NCBI GenBank assembly: GCA_030616935.1
Contig: JAUWWJ010000166.1
Span: 1-5,069, forward strand
Reading direction: 5' to 3'
DNA from: Planctomycetaceae bacterium
GTDB taxonomy: Bacteria; Planctomycetota; Planctomycetia; Pirellulales; UBA1268
Length of the DNA stretch: 5,069 nucleotides
Under the pieces are notes generated by a model that worked only from the letters and a program-made list of their open reading frames with translations, ran no database searches and had not been told where the DNA came from. The position numbers were made by a program, and so were the translations under genes. Position 1 is the stretch's first letter, and every line of letters starts with the position of its first letter. Of the stretch, positions 1 to 5,069 are shown piece by piece.

Positions 1-786
1 AGGATCATCGAACTTATAAAAGGAAGACCAGGTGTAGCCCGGGTTTTTCATCTCGTCGGGATAGATCGTGCGATACGCATCGGTAAAGCCGGCCTTGGCC
101 ATTTCAGTAGACGTCGGATAGGCCACCTTGATTGGATGGCGACCTGTCTTGGCTGCCGCCTCCGTCCAGTCCAAATGGGAGGGTTCATTAAAATCACCCA
201 ACACTAAAACGGGTGCCTGTTTGTCGGGTAGTGATTTGATTTGCCTGAGAACTTTGGCAATCTCTGCACCCCGTGCCTTTTTTGCCCATTCAATTGCCTC
301 GGCTTCGGTCTTGATGAAGGTGATATCATTCGTGTGCTTATGCCATCTCGGACGAATCTCCAGCAACTGATAGGGTTGGTAAGGATGAGAGGAAAGATGG
401 ACATTAAAGATATAAGCATGCCTGCCCGAATCCAGTTTTACTTTTACTCCTCTGTAGAGTGGCTTTAGAATTTCATAACGGGTTAAAATGTTGGAGCCTT
501 TTCCCATGTCGTGGTTCCAACCAAGCAAGTCAGCGAGCTCCTCCAATTTGTCACCCCTTGGTGATCTTGTTTCCTGAATGCCGACAATGTCTGCCTTGGC
601 CAGTTGGATTGCTTTGGCGGTTTGCGACAGGGGTTGCTTGAGCATCACAACCCCGCCGCGGTGCAGGTTGTAAGACATGACTCTCACACTCGCTGCTTCG
701 GTCTGTGCGTGAAGTGGCATAACAACAGCCATCCCATGAGCAACCAAAACACCTGTGGCAATGATTGTGCGAACTGCTTTCATCAT
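1..786 (-). CDS. Secreted endonuclease/exonuclease/phosphatase family protein, partial (C-terminus beyond left edge)
   Basis: The minus strand is open for 262 codons from an ATG at 786 to the window edge with no stop, so the gene is cut off. Residues 1-28 form a signal peptide: basic start, hydrophobic core, cleavage likely after PLHA. The rest shows EEP-fold (DNase I/sphingomyelinase-like) motifs in order: SYNL (N40), IQE (E72, metal ligand), NVHL (N128, catalytic-type H130), GDFNEPSH (D198, N200) and GYTW (about 250-253). The final SDH-type motif would lie beyond the edge. These enzymes use a divalent metal to hydrolyse phosphodiester or phosphomonoester bonds. The substrate here cannot be told. 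The HPYQPYQLL and GDFNEPSHLDWT stretches fit a secreted subfamily I associate with Verrucomicrobia, Planctomycetes and Bacteroidetes. A Shine-Dalgarno AGGGGA (791-796) lies 4 bases before this ATG and 7 before a second ATG at 783, so the start may be 783. The next gene is divergent. Confidence 0.9.
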   Translation of the reverse strand, partial: MMKAVRTIIATGVLVAHGMAVVMPLHAQTEAASVRVMSYNLHRGGVVMLKQPLSQTAKAIQLAKADIVGIQETRSPRGDKLEELADLLGWNHDMGKGSNILTRYEILKPLYRGVKVKLDSGRHAYIFNVHLSSHPYQPYQLLEIRPRWHKHTNDITFIKTEAEAIEWAKKARGAEIAKVLRQIKSLPDKQAPVLVLGDFNEPSHLDWTEAAAKTGRHPIKVAYPTSTEMAKAGFTDAYRTIYPDEMKNPGYTWSSFYKFDDP

Positions 787-790
787 GGAA

Positions 791-796
791 TCCCCT
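791..796 (-). promoter_or_regulatory. Ribosome binding site of the EEP-family gene
   Basis: AGGGGA on the minus strand matches the anti-Shine-Dalgarno core. It sits 4 bases from the ATG at 786 and 7 bases from the ATG at 783. The second spacing is closer to the usual optimum, which makes translation from 783 quite possible; the two proteins differ by one methionine. Confidence 0.6.
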
Positions 797-845
797 GTGC
801 CAGTGTCGATGCTAAGGCGCATTGTTTACCGAGTCGCGGTACAAT

Positions 846-864
846 GCTCTGTTGAGGTCAGAGC
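846..864. repeat. Inverted repeat (6-bp arms, 7-base loop) in a divergent intergenic region
   Basis: GCTCTG (846-851) and CAGAGC (859-864) are perfect complementary arms around a 7-base spacer. The dyad lies between two divergently transcribed genes, 60 bases upstream of the EEP gene start and 107 bases upstream of the esterase start. It is therefore not at the end of any gene, and no T-run follows on either strand. It could be a binding site for a dimeric regulator or a hairpin in the 5' leader of the minus-strand gene. No assignment to a known regulator is possible. Confidence 0.35.
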
Positions 865-970
865 TGCTTTGCGTCAAGCGTATCTTCTTTGACCAACCTG
901 CGCCTAATAAACTGGTACATAATTGTCTTTTCTATTCAATCTGTGCTCATAACACATTGGAATTGGTCTC

Positions 971-1972
971 ATGAAACTCGTACTCTGCTTGCTGGCAGCT
1001 CTTCCTTCCTTCTTCTCTTTGCGCGCACAAACGCCTGAAGAACGAATTCCTTCCCAAGGGACGCTCATTTATTTCCAAGATCATCATATGCTGCTTGCAT
1101 CAAATACGACTGAAGAGTCTGGGGGAGAGTCGACACAGACAACTCGGATCAAAAAACGCATCACAAAAGCTGAAGCTCCACAAAATGGTACCCAACATAT
1201 TTATAAGACCATAGGTAATATTGATTTGCCGCTTTATGTCTTTCAAAATCAACAGTCACAGTTGCATGACAAAAGACCGGCTATTGTTTTTTTCTTTGGC
1301 GGTGGATGGACTGGAGGAAGTCCTGTTCAATTTGAAAAGCAATGTGAACACTTTGCAAAACGTGGCATGGTAGCAATTACGGTTGAGTATCGAGTTTCAT
1401 CACGACACCCTGTTAAAATTGATGACTGCATCGAAGATGCAAAATCTGCTATGCGATGGGTCCGTTCCCATGCTGAGGATTTAGGCATCGACCCTAATCG
1501 AATTGCAGCTGCTGGTGGTTCTGCTGGAGGGCACCTCGCAGCATGCACTGCCGTTATGGAAGAATTCAATGCTTCTTCTGATGATAAATCGATAAGTGCA
1601 AAGCCAAATGCCCTCATATTATTTAATCCGGCACTTGCCATTGCTTGGGATGAGCGGATGCCAGAATCAATGCATGCAATAGCCGAGCAGAAAATGAAGG
1701 GTCGTTCACATGCACCTATCCAAGATGTGTCACCACTTACATACGCTTCTACAAAACAGCCTCCCTGCATTATATTTTTTGGCACTGCAGATCGGCTTCT
1801 CGAAGGCGCTCGTTTGTACCAAGAGGACTCGAAGAAGTCAGGCAACCTTTGTGAGATCGTGACCTACGAGGGGCAGGGACACGGATTTTTTAACCGCGGT
1901 GAACACTACGACCTTACTTTGGAAGCAGCTGACACCTTTTTTGTTGACTGCGGCTGGCTTACTCCGCAATAA
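971..1972 (+). CDS. Secreted alpha/beta-hydrolase, esterase/lipase-like (BD-FAE/HSL-type)
   Basis: This complete 333-residue protein probably hydrolyses carboxyl esters, such as acyl or acetyl groups on sugars, outside the cytoplasm. Residues 1-19 are a short signal peptide (cleavage likely after SLRA). Residues 20-75 are a polar, Ser/Thr/Glu/Lys-rich stretch with no recognised motif. The hydrolase domain starts near residue 78. The oxyanion motif is FFFGGGW (107-113). The nucleophile elbow is GGSAGG (182-187, Ser184), and the acid and base are Asp274 (GTADRLL) and His304 (GQGHGFFN). HSL-type enzymes usually have HGGG at the oxyanion motif. Here the His is Phe109, a variant I recall from planctomycete and verrucomicrobial homologues. 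The start is the ATG just before the signal peptide; its Shine-Dalgarno is weak (GGAA about 8 bases upstream). The gene stands alone, divergent from the EEP gene. The fold and triad are clear, the substrate is not. Confidence 0.9.
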   Translation: MKLVLCLLAALPSFFSLRAQTPEERIPSQGTLIYFQDHHMLLASNTTEESGGESTQTTRIKKRITKAEAPQNGTQHIYKTIGNIDLPLYVFQNQQSQLHDKRPAIVFFFGGGWTGGSPVQFEKQCEHFAKRGMVAITVEYRVSSRHPVKIDDCIEDAKSAMRWVRSHAEDLGIDPNRIAAAGGSAGGHLAACTAVMEEFNASSDDKSISAKPNALILFNPALAIAWDERMPESMHAIAEQKMKGRSHAPIQDVSPLTYASTKQPPCIIFFGTADRLLEGARLYQEDSKKSGNLCEIVTYEGQGHGFFNRGEHYDLTLEAADTFFVDCGWLTPQ

Positions 1973-2006
1973 AAAATCAGAAGGAACTGTCATAGCGTGT
2001 CTCACA

Positions 2007-2201
2007 TTAAATGACATCCACCCTCGTTCTTTGTTTGTCGGCGAGATCGCACGTATCACACATCTGAAGTATACGCCTCAGCTTTGACCGATCTTCTTTG
2101 GAGGAATAATCGCGAGCGGATGGTTCGGTGTGGACGACCTGCACAAGACGCACTCTTCCATCCTTTTTCACTTCTTCGTGAAGCTGAGATACTACCAGCT
2201 T
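2007..2201 (-). pseudogene. Possible gene remnant or small ORF on the minus strand
   Basis: The minus strand is open for 64 codons between a TGA at 2204-2202 and a TAA at 2009-2007. The translation is protein-like rather than shadow-like: LVVSQLHEEVKKDGRVRLVQ is followed by a charged stretch containing KEDRSKLRRILQ and ending RTRVDVI. There is no ATG start; the first GTG is at 2171, which would give 54 residues and has no good ribosome site. Reading further upstream in the same frame gives KEGEVSILHK, then two TGA codons one codon apart and, further up, TAG codons. This fits the 3' end of a broken gene. It could also be chance, as I do not recognise the family. Confidence 0.25.
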
Positions 2202-2349
2202 TCACATTCACTTGTGGAGAATACTCACTTCACCTTCCTTGACACGCTAGAGCTATGCGACTGTGATGAACCAAACATCTTTTTGTACATCTGACTCAAC
2301 CAATGTTGTAAATGACGTTGTTATGCCGTGAGAATTTTTGCTAATTACA

Positions 2350-2360
2350 CCGTGTCACGG
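2350..2360. promoter_or_regulatory. Short palindrome upstream of the membrane-protein gene
   Basis: CCGTG-T-CACGG is a perfect 5-bp palindrome around one central base. It overlaps a second dyad, ACCGT (2349-2353) with ACGGT (2362-2366). Both lie about 40 bases before the ATG at 2401, where an operator could act, and just downstream of a weak promoter-like pair. An 11-base palindrome can easily arise by chance, so this is only a candidate. Confidence 0.2.
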
Positions 2361-2389
2361 AACGGTCGTGAAGTCACTCTCTAGAATGC

Positions 2390-2395
2390 AGGAAG
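2390..2395 (+). promoter_or_regulatory. Ribosome binding site deciding the start of the membrane-protein gene
   Basis: AGGAAG lies 5 bases before the ATG at 2401. The same frame is open further up, with an ATG at 2386 and a TTG at 2338, but neither has a comparable ribosome site. The 2401 start is therefore preferred. Confidence 0.6.
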
Positions 2396-2400
2396 CAAAT

Positions 2401-3018
2401 ATGAATGAAAGCAAAGATGCCACACATTCACTCCAATTGTCTGCACGAGAAGAGAAGCCCACGCACACGTGTACTCAAGAAACATCAAAAAAACATTCTT
2501 ATTGGTACGGTAGGCACCCTTGGTTAGCTTTTATTTTTGGCTCACCACTTCTATTTCTTATATTCATTACAGGAAACTGCTTTATCTTTTATTTGTTCCT
2601 GAGTTTTGCGGCTGAAGGTCGCACCGTCGAAACAAGCCCACTAATAATGCAAACGGTATTATGGGCCAGTCAAACAATTGCTTTTGTGCCAGCGATCGGG
2701 GCAGCTTTGCTACTATGCTGGATGGTCAAACGATCGGGCAGACGTCGGGTTTGGGCGTTGGCTGCGTGTGGCATAATTGCTCTACTTGCAAGTTGTTGGT
2801 CAGTTTCCTGCACATTGCCCCAGACCGAGCCGGGAACTGGAAAGTTTATGGTTTGCTTTGCTGCGAGCCCACGTTTTTGGGAGAGTGATTTCTGGTATCC
2901 GAGTCAAGCTGTTGCGCCGTTGATCATCGGATTATTATTCGCGTTGGTTGGCCGTAGCACTCCAAAAGGTCCCAACCAAAACGCAGCCGATGCTGAGCCA
3001 ATGCGAGTCGCCGCGTAA
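2401..3018 (+). CDS. Hypothetical membrane protein with four predicted transmembrane helices
   Basis: This 205-residue protein is not one I recognise. Residues 1-40 are polar with no signal peptide. Four hydrophobic segments follow at about 42-69, 86-109, 117-138 and 168-184. Basic residues cluster before helix 1 (KKH, R38), between helices 2 and 3 (KRSGRRR, 110-116) and after helix 4 (R185, K189). By the positive-inside rule, both termini and the 2-3 loop are cytoplasmic. The loop between helices 3 and 4 (about 139-167) is the longest outside segment and is rich in Pro and aromatic residues (TLPQTEPG, RFWESDFWYPSQ). Cysteines occur at 24, 60, 106, 123, 132, 137 and 152, but no metal or redox motif is visible. 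It is transcribed alone: the upstream gene ends 428 bases away and the downstream gene is convergent. That it is a real gene is fairly secure, from the ribosome site and coherent topology. Its function is unknown. Confidence 0.75.
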   Translation: MNESKDATHSLQLSAREEKPTHTCTQETSKKHSYWYGRHPWLAFIFGSPLLFLIFITGNCFIFYLFLSFAAEGRTVETSPLIMQTVLWASQTIAFVPAIGAALLLCWMVKRSGRRRVWALAACGIIALLASCWSVSCTLPQTEPGTGKFMVCFAASPRFWESDFWYPSQAVAPLIIGLLFALVGRSTPKGPNQNAADAEPMRVAA

Positions 3019-3027
3019 GCACGCCGT

Positions 3028-3053
3028 GGAACAATCCTGAGCGATCCTGTTCC
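3028..3053. terminator. Weak hairpin after the membrane-protein gene
   Basis: GGAACA (3028-3033) pairs with TGTTCC (3048-3053) around a 14-base loop, beginning 10 bases after the stop codon at 3018. Its position between convergent genes fits a terminator, but the loop is long and no T-run follows. It may only be a chance dyad. Confidence 0.25.
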
Positions 3054-3095
3054 GGAGAGTTTCAGAGTGAGGATTCAAACCCGTACGGATCTAGC

Positions 3096-3118
3096 GAAGC
3101 AGTCGGGGCTGCTGCTTT
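3096..3118. terminator. Hairpin in the convergent intergenic gap, possible bidirectional terminator
   Basis: AAGCAG (3097-3102) pairs with CTGCTT (3112-3117), with one flanking G-T pair and a 9-base loop. It lies between the ends of two convergent genes (3018 plus, 3210 minus), where it could end transcripts from both sides. Only a short T-run (TTT, 3116-3118), partly inside the stem, is present, so intrinsic termination would be weak. Confidence 0.3.
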
Positions 3119-3209
3119 ACGACACATGTGGAAAGAGACTGCGTTTGTAGGTCCTTCACGACACAGCGACAACTTGAAACTGGGGGAGATATACCTGTGC
3201 TATCAAAGT

Positions 3210-3512
3210 CTAATTCTCCTCACTGGTCCCAGTATTTTTGGCAACAAATGCCAAGCCATATTCTATGGTTGCAAAATGTTCTCTTACTTCTGAAGGTGTT
3301 TTTTCAATTCCTTTTTCAGCCAGATAATTTCTGTAAATCTCACCATCACGTTTATTCAAGTCTTTTAGTTCTGCAAATTCCTTGAGATTCCCTTCCTCCT
3401 TTGCTTCTCTTATTACATTTTTCAACAGCTCATACGAACGTTCACAACGAAAGTCATAACCAAACGTGTCAGACATATAACCAAAGAATTGTTCTTTACT
3501 TGGCTGGTTCAT
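3210..3512 (-). CDS. Small hypothetical protein, charged and mostly helical
   Basis: This 100-residue soluble protein has no signal peptide or membrane segment, and I do not recognise it. It begins MNQPSKEQFFGYMSDTFGYD. A strongly charged, helix-like middle follows (about 24-70: SYELLKNVIREAKEEG, LKEFAELKDLNKRD), then TPSEVREHFATIEYGLAFVA near the C-terminus. The ATG at 3512 has GGAG 8 bases upstream. A GTG at 3521, three codons earlier, is an alternative giving 103 residues. Sensible amino-acid content argues for a real gene. Its G+C is about 36% over 3241-3480, lower than the flanking genes, which suggests a different origin. It lies convergent to the membrane-protein gene and divergent from the GTPase gene. 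A small accessory or regulatory protein is possible, but no function can be assigned. Confidence 0.6.
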   Translation of the reverse strand: MNQPSKEQFFGYMSDTFGYDFRCERSYELLKNVIREAKEEGNLKEFAELKDLNKRDGEIYRNYLAEKGIEKTPSEVREHFATIEYGLAFVAKNTGTSEEN

Positions 3513-3600
3513 CGGCTTCACTCCATGGACATTCCTGCAGGCAGTGACTTCTTTTTCGCCGCATCAATTTTTTTGCCTACTTATTCGTTTCCAGACAAAA

Positions 3601-3630
3601 ATAGTAACTGGCTCAAAGACATGCATTCAA
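3601..3630 (-). promoter_or_regulatory. Candidate promoter for the small minus-strand gene
   Basis: Read on the minus strand, TTGAAT (3630-3625) and TACTAT (3606-3601) are separated by 18 bases. Each matches the sigma-70 consensus at 4 of 6 positions. Transcription would start near 3594, about 80 bases before the start codon. The match is modest and the region is A+T-rich, so chance is a real alternative. Confidence 0.25.
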
Positions 3631-3642
3631 GAGAATCCCTAC

Positions 3643-3648
3643 TATAAT
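3643..3648 (+). promoter_or_regulatory. Candidate -10 element for the GTPase gene
   Basis: A perfect TATAAT lies 76 bases before the GTG at 3725. No good -35 hexamer is present 16-18 bases upstream, and there is no TG extension. It might depend on an activator or be chance in A+T-rich DNA. I see no site I can confidently call a Zur-type zinc box in 3650-3724. Confidence 0.25.
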
Positions 3649-3724
3649 TTTAAGACAGAGATACGTCATCAATAGTTTTTAAACAGCTGACTGTTGAGTA
3701 GTTGACCAACGAAATAATGATGGA

Positions 3725-4957
3725 GTGATTGTTATCAAAGATCACACGTTTGCCGAATCAATGCCGAAGGTCCCGGTTCTAATTCTCAATGGGTTTCTCG
3801 GATCAGGAAAAACGACACTTTTAACCAGTCTGCTTGTGCAGTCTCACAAGAAGCAGCTTTCTATTGGCGTTGTAGTCAATGACATGAGCGATCTAGATGT
3901 CGACGGCCTTCTTGTCGCCCAGACAGAGTTTTTTGAAAAAAATGATAGTAATTTTCAGTCTATTTATTCTTGCGTATTAAGCAGCAAAAAAGGGCTCAAA
4001 AAACTCAGCGATTCACTGAATCAGATGGTGCTAACAAACGCTCCAGAACTGCTTATCATTGAGACGTCGGGAAGCTGTCATCCCATGCCTCTGATCGAAT
4101 TCTTCAGCAAACAGTCACAATTCAAGCTTACTGGCGTGCTGACTCTGGTCGATAGCGCAATGATTGATCAAGACTACGACTGCGGCAAGCAGCTGGTTCC
4201 TATTATGCAACGCAATGTGCAGGCTCAGCAGCGAGATACGACAAATCTACTGGTGGAACAAATACTTTTCTGCAGTCATCTGGTACTCACTAAAGTTGAC
4301 CGAATTCAGAAAACGAAGATTCCGGAAATTGCCCAATCCATTCACGAAATAAATCCTTTTGTGTCTATTATTTCTGTGCCTTGGGGAAACCTTCCTATCG
4401 ATGATGTACTCACGATGCCTGAATATGATTTCCATAGAGTCTCGCAGCTAATCAAAGAACTAAAGCCCACTTTCGAAGTGGATGGCCACGATGACGAGCC
4501 ATACAATCTCGTCGCAAACGTTATCAAGGACGATCGCCCGTTCCATCCACAACGTTTGTGGGACACGTGCCAACAGCATCTTGGCCAGCACATCTATAGA
4601 AGCAAGGGTTTCTTTTATCTCCCAAACCGTGACAAGCTGTCACTCCTTTGGAATCAGGCTGCCAGTGGTATCAACCTGCAAGTAATCGGTTCCTGGCGTG
4701 CGGGAATACTTGAAGATGAAGATAATGGTTTGGATGAGATGGAAATAAAGGGTCTCGAAAAGATGCTGGCGAAAGAGCCTGGACGTTTTGGTGACCGTCG
4801 CTGCCATTTGACCGTTATCGGTGACAAAACTCAGGTTGATTGGTTTACTGAGTCACTTCAGCGATGCTTTTTAACTGAACATGAAATTGAGCACTGGAAA
4901 TCTGGCGGAACATTCCCTGACCCTTGGCCCAATAATTACGTCACAAGGGAGTGTTAA
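3725..4957 (+). CDS. G3E-family (COG0523/CobW, ZigA/YciC-like) GTPase with degenerate CxCC motif
   Basis: COG0523 GTPases are cytoplasmic metallochaperone-type proteins that couple GTP hydrolysis to metal delivery, often under zinc limitation. Numbered from the GTG, Walker A is GFLGSGKTT (23-31). The switch NDMSDLDVD (52-60) resembles the NDMSEVNID of ZigA/YciC proteins. ETSG (113-116) is the Walker B-type motif and TKVD (189-192) replaces NKxD. The C-terminal CobW domain shows RPFHPQRLW (271-279), RSKGFF (292-297) and a final FGDRRCHL...LTEHEIEHW region, also ZigA/YciC-like. The family's metal-binding CxCC (usually GCICC) aligns with C83-V-L-S86, so two of three cysteines are missing. The overall length of 410 is normal. 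The GTG at 3725 has no proper ribosome site. An ATG at 3761 (398 residues, beginning MPKVPVLILNGF) matches the usual family N-terminus and may be the true start, though it also lacks one. The gene stands alone. Family assignment is secure; the metal, if any, is not known. Confidence 0.92.
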   Translation: MIVIKDHTFAESMPKVPVLILNGFLGSGKTTLLTSLLVQSHKKQLSIGVVVNDMSDLDVDGLLVAQTEFFEKNDSNFQSIYSCVLSSKKGLKKLSDSLNQMVLTNAPELLIIETSGSCHPMPLIEFFSKQSQFKLTGVLTLVDSAMIDQDYDCGKQLVPIMQRNVQAQQRDTTNLLVEQILFCSHLVLTKVDRIQKTKIPEIAQSIHEINPFVSIISVPWGNLPIDDVLTMPEYDFHRVSQLIKELKPTFEVDGHDDEPYNLVANVIKDDRPFHPQRLWDTCQQHLGQHIYRSKGFFYLPNRDKLSLLWNQAASGINLQVIGSWRAGILEDEDNGLDEMEIKGLEKMLAKEPGRFGDRRCHLTVIGDKTQVDWFTESLQRCFLTEHEIEHWKSGGTFPDPWPNNYVTREC

Positions 4958-4986
4958 CAATTCTTTCCTATTACGAATTAACATGC

Positions 4987-5011
4987 TTTTCAACAACATC
5001 TCTGTTGAGAA
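4987..5011 (+). terminator. Hairpin after the GTPase gene, possible terminator
   Basis: TTTTCAACA (4987-4995) pairs with TGTTGAGAA (5003-5011) through 9 pairs including one G-T, around a 7-base loop. It begins 30 bases after the stop codon at 4957, where a terminator is expected. The sequence after it has no T-run, so it is not a classical intrinsic terminator. The remaining bases to 5069 show no supported gene. Confidence 0.35.
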
Positions 5012-5069
5012 TACAGGTTCTGATTTAGGAATAAAAATCATTTCCAGAGTTTATCCCAAAATGTATTCG

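Larger units (their letters stand above)
1973..2400. other. Long intergenic region (428 bases) without an intact gene
   Basis: No intact open frame with a convincing start, ribosome site and protein-like content lies here. It contains a possible decayed coding stretch on the minus strand (2007-2201), a short palindrome at 2350-2360, and a weak promoter-like pair (TTGTTA at 2318-2323, GCTAAT at 2340-2345, 16-base spacer) that could serve the downstream membrane-protein gene. I see no clear terminator hairpin with a T-run after the esterase stop. Confidence 0.5.

Noticed and set aside
128..855. Several plus-strand open frames over the left end
   Set aside because: They lie antisense to the EEP-family gene or extend just past its start, have no family-like content, and the minus-strand frame carries the ordered EEP motifs.
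1327..1845. 172-codon minus-strand open frame inside the esterase gene
   Set aside because: It is the antisense shadow of the esterase, whose triad and oxyanion motif are clear on the plus strand. The antisense translation shows no recognisable motif.
2099..2242. GGAGG followed by a 40-codon plus-strand frame from the ATG at 2120
   Set aside because: The spacing from GGAGG to the ATG is about 16 bases, too long, and the translation is not convincing. The minus strand reads more like protein here.
2338..2400. Upstream TTG (2338) or ATG (2386) start for the membrane protein
   Set aside because: Neither has a good ribosome site, while the ATG at 2401 has AGGAAG at 5 bases.
3071..3083. tRNA T-arm-like sequence on the minus strand (GTTTGAATCC)
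   Set aside because: The flanking bases form only about three stem pairs, and I found no matching acceptor, D or anticodon arms around it.
3128..3385. 85-codon plus-strand open frame
   Set aside because: It overlaps the minus-strand small gene antisense. The minus-strand product has far more protein-like composition and a ribosome site.
4247..4593. Minus-strand open frames inside the GTPase gene
   Set aside because: They are shadows of the well-supported COG0523 coding sequence.
5061..5069. ATG near the right edge as a possible next gene
   Set aside because: Only three codons are visible and no ribosome site precedes it.

Overview
The window looks like chromosomal DNA from a free-living bacterium, possibly of the Planctomycetes/Verrucomicrobia (PVC) group. 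The first two proteins support this: a secreted endonuclease/exonuclease/phosphatase-fold protein and a secreted alpha/beta-hydrolase with an FGGGW oxyanion motif resemble types I associate with marine PVC bacteria. The taxon is an inference from remembered family resemblance, not a database match. Base composition varies by gene. By hand count, about 51% G+C for bases 1-240, about 40% for 3781-4020 and about 36% for 3241-3480.

Layout, left to right. Bases 1-786 (minus) hold the N-terminal 262 codons of a secreted EEP-fold phosphodiesterase or nuclease that runs off the left edge. A divergent gap of 184 bases follows, with a perfect 6-bp dyad at 846-864. Bases 971-1972 (plus) encode a complete secreted esterase/lipase-like hydrolase with a visible Ser-Asp-His triad. 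Bases 1973-2400 contain no intact gene, but the minus strand carries a protein-like open stretch interrupted upstream by stops, a possible gene remnant. Bases 2401-3018 (plus) encode an unrecognised four-helix membrane protein. A convergent gap with two weak hairpins separates it from a small A+T-rich minus-strand gene of unknown function at 3210-3512. A 203-212-base divergent gap follows. Bases 3725-4957 (plus) encode a G3E/COG0523 (CobW, ZigA/YciC-like) GTPase. Bases 4958-5069 are non-coding as far as I can tell, with one hairpin just after the GTPase.

The genes alternate in strand and are widely spaced, so each is probably transcribed alone, and I see no operon linking them. The two exported hydrolases could both act on extracellular phospho- or carboxyl-esters, but nothing in the sequence ties them to one pathway. 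The most notable feature is the GTPase: its nucleotide-binding motifs are intact, but the CxCC metal-binding motif that normally defines the family is reduced to a single cysteine (C-V-L-S). I found no CRISPR array, tRNA, rRNA, insertion sequence or attachment site, and no clear multi-gene novel system.
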